A stretch of 64,000 nucleotides of DNA from Chrysopilus asiliformis (lineage: Eukaryota > Arthropoda > Insecta > Diptera > Rhagionidae): the NCBI GenBank assembly GCA_964034945.1, contig OZ035960.1, forward strand, positions 104,926,933 through 104,990,932, written 5' to 3'. The notes beneath the pieces were generated by a model that saw only the letters and a program-made list of their open reading frames with translations, ran no database searches and had not been told where the DNA came from. Below are positions 45,701 through 55,387 of this stretch, one piece after another. Every line of letters begins with the position of its first letter. The stretch's first letter is position 1. Both the position numbers and the translations under genes were made by a program.

Positions 45701-46060
45701 AACGACAACACGGACACAAACAGTAGCCAAGTGGAGTATACGAGGACACAAAAGAGCTGGAAACGGTTAACGGTTGCTCAGTACAAAAGCCTTAAGCAAC
45801 CAGATGCCAACCGCTCCAGCACCCTGCACCCCGCAGAGGCTCCACTTAGCCGGGAAAGGTGTTAAAAAGGGTCTTAAGAAGCCCTTTGCCCTGGCACTTC
45901 ACTATTTTTATTTTTTTATAACACGCGGCGGACGGTTTTCGGTTTTTCGTTGTTTTGTTTTTTGTCGCGGAATACGAAAATTGTAGTGCGGTTTGTGTCG
46001 ATCGAAATGCAGCCACGTCCGTTCGCTGCTACTGTCCTATATTGCCTTCGATATATTTTA
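42716..46060 (-). mobile_element. CR1-like non-LTR retrotransposon (LINE), 3' poly-A present
   Basis: On minus the element ends with a run of about 22 A (42716-42738) after CTGGCTGGATCTAT. A single 992-aa frame fills most of it. About 300 bp precede the frame; no ORF1 (gag-like) is visible, so the copy is 5' truncated or belongs to a one-frame lineage. The left limit in the element's sense is approximate and no target duplication was resolved. It lies in the same orientation as the receptor gene. Confidence 0.85.
42771..45749 (-). CDS. LINE ORF2: endonuclease plus reverse transcriptase, 992 aa, intact
   Basis: It nicks target DNA and copies the element's RNA into the genome. Residues about 33-255 are an apurinic-type endonuclease: E63 in LGETKVD, GDFNVHND at 172-179 and GGSDHCLV at 245-252. 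The reverse transcriptase spans about 480-790: NYRPIALTSV near 543, RQYGFRARRST near 578, DISKAFDRVW at 615-624, GVPQGSVLAPT at 671-681 and the FADD active site at 701-704. The C-terminus has RLWNNLPSDVFP, common in CR1/Kiri/L2-type elements. No LTR, integrase or RNase H seen. The frame has no break, so the copy may be young. The start Met is uncertain, since conserved sequence begins around residue 33. Clade assignment is tentative. Confidence 0.92.
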   Translation of the reverse strand: MSSYTPLGYCLCPCCRFMFFVGPMRVSRNSKFNFCNVRGIRENHLSVYIHLSQNKPEVLALGETKVDRDCDPGQFQVNGYHLEPVFFRQRGIAIYIRNDVPYSLLPNLGKCANPEFNFIWLKLHMRKHIYLCFIYRSPNCSTEDTLVELDKLSVSIDAITATNPDAEIVVAGDFNVHNDKWLPFSCHPDPVGLHTELFAESNLLTQIVDKPTRIPDIAGHTSYLLDLFLTTNPSKYSVSVLPPLGGSDHCLVSCSFSTERPPKNTIKAPRRTVWHFKKAKWESLNQYFAAYKWSDCFREGDVATAKVTNVITLGMKSYIPCSSIVARCDSNTWFTKACRDAIKTKKTAFSEFRGNPNEETRLSFINARNTSKSVLRRAKHDFDQKMKRKILICPKGQKSFWSMVKAVKNNFTKSSTPPLICDNEVVVDPVGKANVLAAKFAANSSLPESNQLPPQPTISEIVSPKLSIRKRQIVRILQEIDVNKSTGPDGIPPHVLKKCAVTLAGPLRSLFYLSFSKGIYPSSWKAANVQPIPKKGDKCDPSNYRPIALTSVLAKVMETLINTKITNFLERNNIINDRQYGFRARRSTGDLLVCLTERWSKSLHNFGESKTIALDISKAFDRVWHKALMAKIRAIGLNPAISKWIESYLSDRSIQVVLDGYKSDLFKINSGVPQGSVLAPTLFLIFINDLLSLTLNPLYCFADDSSLDASYHFSSPAESNAIAVRSKRSEQIRSLNSDLNTILAWGRINRVEFNASKTQSMLLSMKCEKSPETVEFMSESISDSKNIRMLGIEINEKLQWSDHIFKIAKEASQCLGFLGRCKKYFAPVDVLNIYKSYIRPRLEYNSHIWAGAPKTVLQLLDRIQKRAIRLIGDKSLTDSLPSLEHRRSVGVLSIFYKYFNGKCSTEISQLIPPRYIFPRPSRAATRAHDFFLEPPRFRTVKFRGSFIPRTTRLWNNLPSDVFPPDYNPQKFKENINRHLLLSFQPSRAVLRH

Positions 46061-46239
46061 TTTAATTCTTCCCTTTTTTAATCAATCAAGTGTGAATAAT
46101 AATATTAAATTGCAAAAAAATATTTTTTTTAATAACGCATTTGCATTAGATCGCAATACAAAAATGCATTAAAAAAATACTGCGGTTGCATTAAATTTTA
46201 CTAAAAAACAACAAAAGCAATAATTGCCAATCTGGTAAA

Positions 46240-46600
46240 TTATTGAAAACCCGTATATTGATATGGCATTGTTCGAAGTTTAAGTGAACGCGAACAGTTG
46301 TATCAAAATTCCACTTTGAAGTCAAACTTTTCAATAAGATTTTTTAAAATTTATTCCAATCGGATTTTGATGTATAGGAGTTTTATGTAGAATCATATTC
46401 TAAATAACTTTTGTTCTTGTACTTCTTTGATAAGATGCACCGTTTTTGAGATATTCACAAAAAACGTTTTCATTCGTATGGGGGGTACCCCCTAATTGGA
46501 CCATTTTTGCCCATTAACGAACTTAGCCTTGCATTTTATGAAAAACGGATCTGCGTAAAATTTCAAGTCTCTAGCTCAATCCGTGCGATTTCAATTTGGC
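46240..46600 (-). repeat. Family 1 element, inverted right-hand part
   Basis: Read on minus it carries CGAATGAAAACGTTTTTTGT, GATAAGATGCACCGTTTTTGAG in inverse form, and the tail AGTTTGACTTCAAAGTGG. It lacks the microsatellite and left end, and abuts a family 1b copy. Confidence 0.65.
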
Positions 46601-47325
46601 CCAAAAATATTTTCGGATGACAAAAGATTTTTATTTCCGCATGTTCGTCCCCGTCTGTCTGTCTGTCCAAAGACTTGAAATTCTTTACGGTTGCGTTTCG
46701 CGTAAATAACAAGGCTAGGTTTTTGAGCGTGCAAAATCGGACCATTCCTTCCCTACTCCCACAAACAAACGAAACAGGAGTGGTATTCCGTAACTTGATT
46801 CAAGCGTTTGTTTCGAGTTAGAAGAAAAAGTGGTATTTGCTATCTCGGTTTCTCTCTGTCATTTATTTCGGTCAAAACAGAGACAGCGAATACTTTTTGT
46901 TCTTCTAACTCGAAACAAACGCTTGAAACAAGTTACGGAATATCACTCCAGTCTTTTGCTATTTTCTCAAAGACACCCGAAGTCGTATTGAAAAAATTAT
47001 AAAAATAAAATGTGTCTAGAATAAGATTTTATAAAACTTAGTTGGACCACTCACCAGCCCCCCCCCCCCCCCCCCACCCCTCACATACAAATTGAATAAT
47101 TAGTTTTACTATTTCCTCAGAAACGGTGCAACGTATCGGAAAATTTCAATAAAAAAAATGTATTAAGAATCTGATTTTACATAACCCTTCCATACATCAA
47201 AATCCAATACGACCACTCCTTTCTTCCTCTCCTATAAAAATGGATTGTTTTTAATAAAAATTTTGCATGTCTTCAAATCGAATATTTGACGATATGTCCC
47301 TGGGTAATTGTAGCTTTTCTTATGT
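46600..47325 (+). repeat. Family 1b element containing a palindromic MITE
   Basis: GATGACAAAAGATTTTTATT, CCGCATGTTCGTCCCCGTCT and, after the insert, CAAAGACACCCGAAGTCGTA. The end reads GAATATTTGACGATATGTCC, TGTAGCTTTTCTTATGTT. A poly-C run lies at about 47058-47077. Confidence 0.6.
46777..46949. mobile_element. GGAGTGATATTCC palindromic MITE, copy 2
   Basis: Arms GGAGTGGTATTCCGTAACTT and the inverse TTACGGAATATCACTCC. It is closely related to 35177-35337, with the inner AGAGACAGCGAA part reversed relative to that copy. Confidence 0.75.
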
Positions 47326-47394
47326 TGAGTAATTTTTTGTAATCACAGTTTTTTTTTTAAATTTTATGTTTTGGTTTTGAATATATCGTCTTTG

Positions 47395-47545
47395 CGATAT
47401 CCTTGCGGAATATTGGACTCCAAAACTGGATTTAGCGGCCCCGAAAATTCCAAGATGAGATTTTTTTCCGGAAAATTTGAGATAAAGGAAAATAGCGTTT
47501 ACCTTACAGGACCTTCCGCTATCCGTACGGACTTCTTAAAAAAAT
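47395..47545 (+). repeat. GGATAA/TTATCC family, single module
   Basis: Contains CCAAGATGAGATTTTTTTCC, AAATTTGAGATAAAGG and TTACCTTACAGGACCTTCCG, one diverged module without the unique tail. Confidence 0.55.
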
Positions 47546-48194
47546 TAATTGTGATTAAAGATTTAACTGTAATCAAATAGACAAAAATCATTTTAAAGCT
47601 ATTGGTGTAAATTAGAACTCTCCTGGGAACCCATTAACTATCCAGAATTACTGAACATATTTCATAAACACTCTTTGGTAAAAGCTTCTTGTATTTTCTT
47701 ACATATTTGAATTTATAATGCTGTCACTTCAATACTTCTGGTGGAACATTTATGTTGTGAACGGATGAAATATTCTGTGTAATTTAGAAATCATTTGAAT
47801 ATAAAATTGAAGAGTTTTTAATTGCTTTTCCTTGTACCGGTGCTTGTAATTCTGTCTAGATTTATATCTATGTATTTATATTTTCTTCCTCCCATGCTAC
47901 CTGTTCAAAACATGTTTTTTTTTTGTTACATTTTCCATTAATTTTCAATATTTCTGTGTAAAGTGGAAATGCCTAAAAATTCCACTCGTGCAGTCATAAT
48001 CTAATTAGGAAAAGGCACATTTAAAGGTTTTCCCACAGGTATCTGCCACATGTCTTTGGGATAACAATTTTAAAGAAATGTTTTTTACTCAACCGCGCCA
48101 TGCATGTTTAACACAAAATGTTTTCAATAAAATCTCGTATTCAATCAGCATTTTTGAAAAACATATTTCAATTCTTTTTAAAGATTTTATTTAA

Positions 48195-48460
48195 TTTGCT
48201 GTCATATCTGTCTGTGTGTCAGGGTCAAATTTAATTTGGAATCTAATTTTCATCCACTTTCACTCATACGAATGACTTGAAATTTTGCACACAGTCCTAC
48301 CCTGGATGACAATACAATATTTTCACGACTTCGTCCTTGTAAGGATAAGGGAAGGTCCTGTAAGGATAACGGATTATCCTTTTCCTCGAATTTTCCGGAA
48401 AAAATCTTATCTGGGGGTTTTTGGAGTCGCTAAATCCGATTTTTGGAGTCAAGAAGACCG
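48195..48460 (-). repeat. GGATAA/TTATCC family, inverted tail plus one module
   Basis: On plus GTGTGTCAGGGTCAAATTTA, TTGAAATTTTGCACACAGTC, GACTTCGTCCTTGTAAGGAT and GGATAACGGATTATCC. This is the inverse of the tail at 34100-34290. Confidence 0.65.
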
Positions 48461-48603
48461 CAATATCTCAAGGGCAAGGGTATATATTCGAATACTGAAA
48501 AGTACATATGAGTGGGGTGCCGAAATCGCCACTCGCCAGATGTAAATTTTAGATGAGTACAACAAATACAAACCGGTGATTCGCAACATGAGCAAAATTT
48601 TCT

Positions 48604-48658
48604 TCCTTGACTTGGAAATTTAGTTTAAATTCCTTGACTTGGAAATTTAGTTTAAATA
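48604..48658. repeat. 27-bp tandem duplication
   Basis: TTCCTTGACTTGGAAATTTA plus GTTTAAA occurs twice in direct succession. Confidence 0.85.
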
Positions 48659-48659
48659 A

Positions 48660-48900
48660 GCTAAATGGCTCCACATTGAGGCTGTGTTCTGACATAAAGT
48701 CGCACACCTAGGGCGTTATTTTTCTGAGGCGACATTTTCAGACATTCGGAAGTTCGCTGCGTTAATTTTGGACCCATCAAAAGACAAAACATGCACATAC
48801 GCTTCTCCAGCAACTTTTCGGTCAATTTAAGGTAGAATGCTTTTTCCACAGACATTGTCCTCTGTTTAAGGCGTCCGGTGGAATTTTTTTAAGGTGAGCA
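48660..48900. repeat. Uncharacterised dispersed repeat
   Basis: GCGACATTTTCAGACATTCG and TTCGCTGCGTTAATTTTGGA match 27208-27262. A related GTCGCC text occurs near 63780. Confidence 0.4.
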
Positions 48901-49010
48901 ATGCTTTTCTATAAATTGAGGAAAAACTCTTCTTTCTGGTCAGTCTTTAAAAAAATGTCCCACCATACACAAAAATTCGTTTGATCAATCTTTTACTTTT
49001 CGCTGCTATA

Positions 49011-49930
49011 GAGGGAAAGTATTGTATTCATGACTCGAGAACGCTGGCAGATAGAAACTTTCTGAATGGTACGAAATCTGTTTCAGGGAAAATTATGAGG
49101 ATGTCCGTCCATCTGTCTATCAACTTGTCTGCCCATTAGTCTGTATGTCTGTCGGTCTCTCGGTCTGCCCGTTGTACGTATCTTAAATAACTCGAAAACG
49201 CGTTGAGCTAGCAACTTGAAAGTTTTTGTAAATGAGTTATACGAAAATCGTGGTCTTCTATCTACTTTTGAAAAGTGATGGTAGCTATAAAGGGTCCCTC
49301 TCATACAATTTTTTTTGAAAAAAAGACATTTTTTTCAAAAATTTCAAGACAATTAAAATTTTTAAAGAAATGTTTTTTTTTTGAAAAAAATTGTAAAATT
49401 TTATGATTATGCGCTTTTGAAAAAAAATGACTATAACAAAATTGAACCCTGTAGGAGGTAAGTGCATCTACAGATGCAGCTGAGCGTATTCTAATTAACA
49501 ACCTCATGCCTCGACAAGTGCATCTCTAGATACACTCCCTTTTTCCACCTGCTGGCAACTCAAACAACTACCTGGGACAAAAGGGTTTGGTTTCCTGCAG
49601 TTAATTACTCTATTTTTCCCCTTTAAACAAAAATTGACCTACCAAAGGGTTAAAGGATATAACATTTTCTGCATTTTTTAAATTAACGATTTTACGTATC
49701 TCTAACGATTCACAAAATATTTGGAAAAAATAAAGTTTTTTGAAAATATCTCGGAAATTATGCACTATTTTGAAAAAAATCATAGAGAAAAAGACAATAA
49801 CATTTCCTGCATTTTTTACTTTAAAAGTTTTTACGTATCTTTAAAGGTACATATTTGAAAAAATATTATTTTTTACATATTTTTCCCAAAACTAAATATT
49901 GCAGAGGAAAGTTTTGTGTTGATCACGACT
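49011..49930 (-). repeat. Family 2 element, inverted, split by a TTAA MITE
   Basis: On minus it runs from the left part (49930 down to 49654) through the insert to GTACGAAATCTGTTTCAGGG-inverse and AGGATGTCCGTCCATCTGTC-inverse at 49070-49110. The microsatellite is reduced to a short GTCTGTATGTCTGTCGGTCT region. Confidence 0.7.
49446..49649. mobile_element. Probable piggyBac-like MITE in family 2
   Basis: Ends CCCTGTAGGAGGT and ACCTACCAAAGGG are a weak inverted pair, with TTAA at 49650-49653 and TTGA at 49442-49445. Two small palindromes, GCATCTACAGATGC and GTGCATCTCTAGATACAC, lie inside. Confidence 0.5.
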
Positions 49931-50094
49931 GATAGTTTTAGAAAAGGAGGGGCGCCAAATATAGGCTTTTTTCCGGGAACCGCTTTGTTTCCTGATGGAT
50001 ACATTCCAAGAATGTTCCAATTTTCCAAGAATATAAGTACTTTAAATGGGATTATTTTAGTTGGGACACGAAATCGATTCTTTCTAAACAACAA

Positions 50095-50227
50095 TTAGGA
50101 GGGGGAGGGTTGTGGAAGGTGTGTGGGGTGTTTGTCGATGGGTGGGGCGTGGCAGGGTTTATGAAAGATGAGGTGGGGAGATGGGGTTTGGGGACGGGGC
50201 GGGGGATTGTGGAAAGCGGGAGTGGAA
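50095..50227 (+). other. G-rich island
   Basis: About 130 bp dominated by GGGG and GGTGTG-like runs on plus (C-rich on the receptor's sense strand), abrupt against AT-rich flanks. Quadruplex potential is high. Origin not recognised. Confidence 0.6.
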
Positions 50228-51388
50228 ACAAAAAAAAATTCTGAAATGTTCTCATATACACAACTGCGAAGTTTCTTGACAAATAAATTTTAACGAACAT
50301 ATCTTTTGCCAATTATCTTTTGACTATAAAATGAAGACTTTTTAAAAAAAAAAATGTTTCCTGTTCTCCTGTAAAAATCCGCCCAATTCTATCGCAGATA
50401 TCCCTGACGAATGCATTCTAGTTTATATGTATTGAATTTCTATTTTTATAAAATATCGAATTTGCAAATTTATTTGATATTTTAATGAGCACTTCATAAA
50501 AATAGAATTTCATTTCCAAATTGCTTAAACAGGTTGTTTTTGCGGTAATTTCAGTTATTTAGTTGTAATATTGACATTTTCAGCCAACCAACGAAATTGC
50601 TGGCAAATAGAAGCAATAATTAGATGACAAATTTGTAGCTATTCAAATGATAAATATTGACATCATAAAATCGTAATCAAATCACACGGATATTAAAAGC
50701 ACAGAATTTGTCCACTAATTGAGGCAAAAGCTAAAATACTTTTGTGGTTATGATAAATATAAAATAATTTTTCGTGTCTGCTAAAAGCAATTTTCTTCAA
50801 TATGACAGCAATTTCAATGTAATGGGAGTTTACAGTTCGGGATCATGTTCTTGCAATAAAATAAAATGGACCAATGACGAATTTTCCGGTGATTAATTTT
50901 TATTCCTGCAAATCATAATTTCCCGGAACAGATTTTCAATGGGCGCAAAGAAAAATAAAATTCAGTTAAATGATTTTGGGTACATCTAAATGTTTTTTAA
51001 TGATATTAAGTGCGGATTGGTACTACGAAATTAAAACTTCTGTAATTTTCTTTTAGTGACCATTTAATAGTAGACATATTTCGCTTCACATCGTTTTAAA
51101 TAGTCATTAAAATGTTTTATAGACTATTCAGAAATACGGTTAAAAATATTTAAATTTTTAATTGTACTATTCAATTATATGTAATTTGGAATGGAATAGA
51201 ATGGAATATAATGGGACTTGATGCCATTATAATGGGAAAATTTAAGCAATATTGTGAAAATTGATGATTTTGTGGTCATAGTTTTAGTCATATAGATATG
51301 GTCTACAAGATAGCCCATGAGTATTTTTCCTGTACGGTTTTTCCTTTGATCGCTTGTGGAAGTAATTTTCCTGCACATATCTTTTTAA

Positions 51389-51609
51389 CACGTTCGTGAC
51401 ATTTGCTTTTTCAACTTTTTTTACATTTGGACATCGTGTACCACGGGTGGTACACTAACGATTTGTTTTCTGGCGGTTGTGCGCCATCGGTGGTACACGG
51501 TGCGTGTTTTTATATTACTTCCACAAAAAAACTACCGCACTATTTACTCGCGCGGTTTTAAAAAAAAACTGTACATGTACGACCAGCTGTACACGATGTC
51601 TCGAACGTG
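51389..51609. mobile_element. TTAA-flanked MITE, 221 bp (piggyBac-like)
   Basis: Ends CACGTTCGTGACATTTG and its near inverse in CACGATGTCTCGAACGTG, with TTAA at 51385-51388 and 51610-51613. Inside, GTGTACCACGGGTGGTAC and ATCGGTGGTACACGGTGC repeat a short motif. Confidence 0.75.
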
Positions 51610-51810
51610 TTAATTTCGAACAAAAAATATCTGATGTGAATAGCACATGACCTTCTTATATAAAATCTACATTTCTGCGCGATTTACACTACAAAGAATA
51701 AATAAAAATTATATAAAAATGTGGTTTTTTTATAGTACAAAATCTGAAATATGTAAATAACAGTAAAAGATACCGATTTACGCTAAAAGGCAAAAATACA
51801 GATAATTTTA

Positions 51811-52074
51811 AGGCACTTCGCACACCAAAAGCGAATTCTCACACCAAATGCGAATTCGCACCGCCTAGCGAAAAAGTTCAAACTTTACAAGCGATTTTAT
51901 ATCGTATGTCATCTACAGAGCTCAATTTTTTTGTTACATAGAAATTAATTTCTCTGCATTGTTACGTAATACGAAATTAGAACTCATGTAGATGACATAC
52001 GATATAAGATCGCTTGTTAAGTTTGAACTTTTTCGCTAGGCGGTGCGAATTCGCATTTGGTGTGCGAAGTGCTT
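51811..52074. mobile_element. Palindromic MITE (GGCACTTCGCACACC ends)
   Basis: Long inverted arms: AGGCACTTCGCACACCAAAA, GCACCGCCTAGCGAAAAAGT, GATATAAGATCGCTTG-type text on both sides. Flanks are TTA on the left and TTT on the right. No coding content. Confidence 0.75.
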
Positions 52075-52149
52075 TTTTCAAAAAATCGTCAATTTGCAAG
52101 AAATTCGCAAAAATCGACGTTTTTATTAAAATATTTCAATAACGGTAAA

Positions 52150-52536
52150 AGATAGCGGATCACAGTAACAGACAAAATTGTGGCAAATATCAATTCATCT
52201 CATACAATGAACCACCGAAAACCCATTAATTTTCGAGAGAATTGCGAAAAACTGATTCATTATGAAATAACGGTACATCTCGATACCGATTGGAGATATC
52301 GAGTTCTTGTAAAAGACTAAAGTGTAGGAAATTTTATTGTTTTCAACCTTTGTCATACGTAAGTCTACTGAAAAATGGATAGTTTTAAAGTAACCAGAAA
52401 AAAACGAAATTGCGATTTTCAAAAAGTTGCCATTTTCATAAAGTTGCCATTTTAGTTACTTTTGTTTAACGGATTTTCGCTGATAGGATCGTCCTATTCC
52501 AGGATCAAATACGCCTGTAAAATTTCATGACTTTAA
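52150..52536 (-). repeat. Dispersed repeat family 3, uninterrupted copy
   Basis: On minus: TTTTTCAGTAGACTTACGTA, ACAAAGGTTGAAAACAATAA, AATTTCCTACACTTTAGTCT, TACCGTTATTTCATAATGAA. It aligns with 13840-14190 but lacks the 142-bp palindrome there. Confidence 0.55.
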
Positions 52537-52903
52537 AGGTAGAACCTGAATCGTACATCGATGCGTCCGTCATGCGTCCGTCACGTTGACAGTTCGAGTA
52601 AAATCAACGGGCTGCTATGAGTACTCCCCTAATAATACGTTTTCCGATGCGGCAACCGCATAGAGTAGGTCGACTTTCTACTTTTACATGCGGCAACGCA
52701 CGGAAATGTCATTTCGCAAAAAAGTTTGTTTACGATTTAAGCAATTTAAGTATGGAACAAATTGAAAGTAATTGTTTCGACGATAAACTAATAGAAGAAG
52801 TGCAAAACAATGAATTAACTCCAGATTCGTTGCCGTACCCAACTGTCACCGCATCGAACTGTCAACCGGACGGACGCATCGACGTACGATTCAGGTTCTA
52901 GCT
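52537..52903 (+). mobile_element. Harbinger-like deletion derivative with MADF-like remnant, TAA duplication
   Basis: Ends AGGTAGAACCTGAATCGTAC and its inverse (about 45 bp, few changes; the left arm has an extra GCGTCCGTCAT). TAA at 52534-52536 and 52904-52906. A frame from about 52752 reads MEQIESNCFDDKLIEEVQNN, similar to the start of MADF-domain partner proteins found in Harbinger transposons, then stops being alignable. The right TAA is also the left TAA of the next element. Confidence 0.7.
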
Positions 52904-52906
52904 TAA

Positions 52907-53284
52907 AGCCTAAACCACAATTACGCGTGCGGCATTATTTTGTTCTGGCATCTAGTAGTTGTCACCGCGTCTAAGACTATGTTTACACACAGATTGGGTA
53001 TGAACATGGGACTGAACGAAACGGAAGTGGGGGACAAACCCCCCCCCCCCCCCCCCCCACTTCCTCGTCTTGTCTGTATTTTGACAGTTTCGTTCAGTCC
53101 CATGTTCATGCCCAATCTGTGTGTAAACATAGTCTAAAAGTAGAGACTGAGCCTACTCTACGCGGCACGGACGCGGCAACGCGTCTGAGCAACGCGCAAT
53201 TATACATTTACTCATATAAATGCGTAGTTTTTACTTTCACCGCGTAGGTGCCGCACGCACTCACGCGTAATTGTGGTTTAGGCT
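52907..53284 (+). mobile_element. AGCCTAAACC MITE with TAA duplication, split by a nested MITE
   Basis: Ends AGCCTAAACCACAATTACGC and the inverse, flanked by TAA at 52904-52906 and 53285-53287. It matches 16799-17009 in reverse orientation except for the insert at 52975-53134. Confidence 0.85.
52975..53134. mobile_element. Nested 160-bp palindromic MITE with TAA duplication
   Basis: The 48-bp arms, starting GACTATGTTTACACACAGAT, differ at one position. TAA at 52972-52974 and 53135-53137. The related copy at 16799-17009 has the undisturbed site (CTTTTAGACGCGG on plus, about 16938). A C run of about 19 lies in the centre. Confidence 0.9.
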
Positions 53285-53340
53285 TAAATCCATTGGTTTT
53301 TGAGAAATCTTGTACACAGGCTAACATGCTAACATACTAA

Positions 53341-53774
53341 AGCCCAATTCAGACTAACGATTGCCATTATGATTACAATTACGATTGAAGCTGCTCGCCC
53401 AATAAGATCAAAGGTTTCATTTTCCTATCTTTGAAAGCTTTGATCTCATTGGTCGAGAAGCTTCAATCGTAATCGCAATTGTAATCGCAATTGTAATCGC
53501 AACTGTATTCGCAATTGTAATCGCAATTGTAATCGCAATTGTAATCGCAATTGTAATCGCAATTGTAATCGCAATTGTAATCGTAATTGTAATCGCAATT
53601 GTAATCGCAATTGTAATCGCAATTGTAATCGCAATTGTAATCGCAATTGTAATCGCAATTGTAATCGCAATTGTAATCGCAATTGTAATCGCAATTGTAA
53701 TCGCAATTGTAATCGCAATTGTAATCGCAATTGTAATCGCAATTGTAATCGCAATGGCTAGTTTGAATTGGGCT
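53341..53774. mobile_element. MITE with TAA duplication and an expanded right arm
   Basis: Ends AGCCCAATTCAGACTA and TAGTTTGAATTGGGCT, flanked by TAA at 53338-53340 and 53775-53777. The left arm has one ATGATTACAATTACGATTG stretch, while the right arm holds its inverse expanded into a tandem array. GATCAAAGG and CTTTGATCTCATTGG mark the central hairpin. Confidence 0.85.
53466..53753. repeat. 12-bp minisatellite (CGTAATCGCAATTGTAAT type), about 24 units
   Basis: The unit is AATTGTAATCGC, repeated nearly without change; rare variants have GTATTC or TCGTAA. Because 12 is a multiple of 3, frames on minus give endless CDYN or QLRL repeats; these are not real proteins. Confidence 0.95.
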
Positions 53775-55387
53775 TAACAGACTAACAGACGAAAAGACCA
53801 ACGGACTCACAGTGCTCGAGAAAGGTTTTTTAATGGTCGATTTTTTTCATTAATACAATACTTCATTATAAGAAAATAAAAAACATCTTTGCCGGAGACT
53901 TGAAGCAAAAAAACAATGCTATTCGCCTTAAATTCGCATTGAGATCGAGAAATTGTTAAGAAATATATTTTAATGTGCAGTCAAAACTCTTGACTCTTAG
54001 CATTTCTTAATAGGATTGTAAATATAATTAACTTCCATTTAAATACATTTTAAGTAAGACATTCAAATCAAATTCGAATGAATTTCCAAAATAGATAAGA
54101 AGACAATAATATATCTGCAACTGCTATCTGTCTTAATTGCTCTTCATTTAATAGAATATAAAAGTCCATTCTTCAACAATCCAGACAAGGAAAAAAAAAG
54201 TCTTCATTTTTTTATTTGTGTAAAATATATTTCAAATTACCAATTTATATTGTCTGCTTACCACTAACGAAATCAGAGACGAAATCTTGATTTATTTCAT
54301 TTCGTTTCTTAGTTGAGTTTTCCCCGAAATTTGAACAGCTTATATATTCTCCCCAATCCAAAATAAAGCATTTTCCATGTTATCAAAATAAGGTAAGATT
54401 TACCAGCTTAAAGCATTATTGCTTCTATACTCGTGTATACAAGTACTTATTTTCAGTGCCTCATCAGCTCGAGACGTACTACTGCTTAAAATAGGATATA
54501 AAAAAAATGCGGAAAATGTCTATACGTATCGGATGAAGGGAAGGACCGAATATAAGCATCAAGCATCCAACATAAGCAGAAACATTGACCGAATGTCATG
54601 TCCTTGGATCCATAGAGCATCGCTCCAAGCAAAACCAGAAATCCCTGAAGGCTTAGCAAAAATTTCCTCATATTAATTTCTTGTCATTCGTTCTTCGTAT
54701 CATTATGGAATCATCGTTTTCATTTTATTACAAAGAAAATAGTCATTTAATAATATTAGAAAAAATTTCCGTCTTGACGAAAATAGGGAAATTGGCGAAG
54801 CACCTGGTGCCAAAAACTGAAATATTTTCATGGATTTTAAGTAATTTCTCGGTCGATACACATACATTTAAATCTATAGCACGTACATGGATAAAAGCAT
54901 GTAATGAGATACTCCGTAAGGCGTAATAACGAAAATAAAATTGCTCTTTAAATGAAGATCTTTTCAAACTTTTAAATTAGCAAAATCCCTGAAGTTCCTG
55001 TAACTTAATTAAAAATCCAACAAACTCTATAGGGATAATTTTGTCATTTCTATCGTTACATGACTAAAAATAGATTGGTGTGCTCAGCATATAAGTTTTA
55101 TATTTGCTATTTTGTGATTTTCTTTGATGATTTTGAATAATGTTTAGTATTTAAATATCAATGATTTTCCAGGATTCTTTTTCCATATTGTTATAAGGTG
55201 GCAATATGTTACATAAATTGTACTAAAATTGGCAATCTGCTGGAATATTCGCACAATACCGAAAAATCAGGTTCTTCTGGCAATCATAGTGCGACTGTTA
55301 ATTTTTTTTTTGAATAAACTCTTTTTATTAAAACCTTTCATTTAGCGTGCTTTTTGTGTGTTTGTCTGTTTTTCTGTCTGTCTGTTA

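Noticed and set aside
42690..46100. Target-site duplication of the LINE
   Set aside because: Flanks are too A/T-rich and the 5' limit too uncertain to choose among short matches.
53446..53810. QLRL and CDYN repeat proteins of about 100 aa
   Set aside because: The 12-bp minisatellite is a multiple of three, so all frames stay open. No coding signal.
54419..54926. Two plus-strand frames of 81-85 aa in a repeat-free stretch
   Set aside because: No known motif, and overlapping minus-strand frames are equally open. No splice or promoter context.
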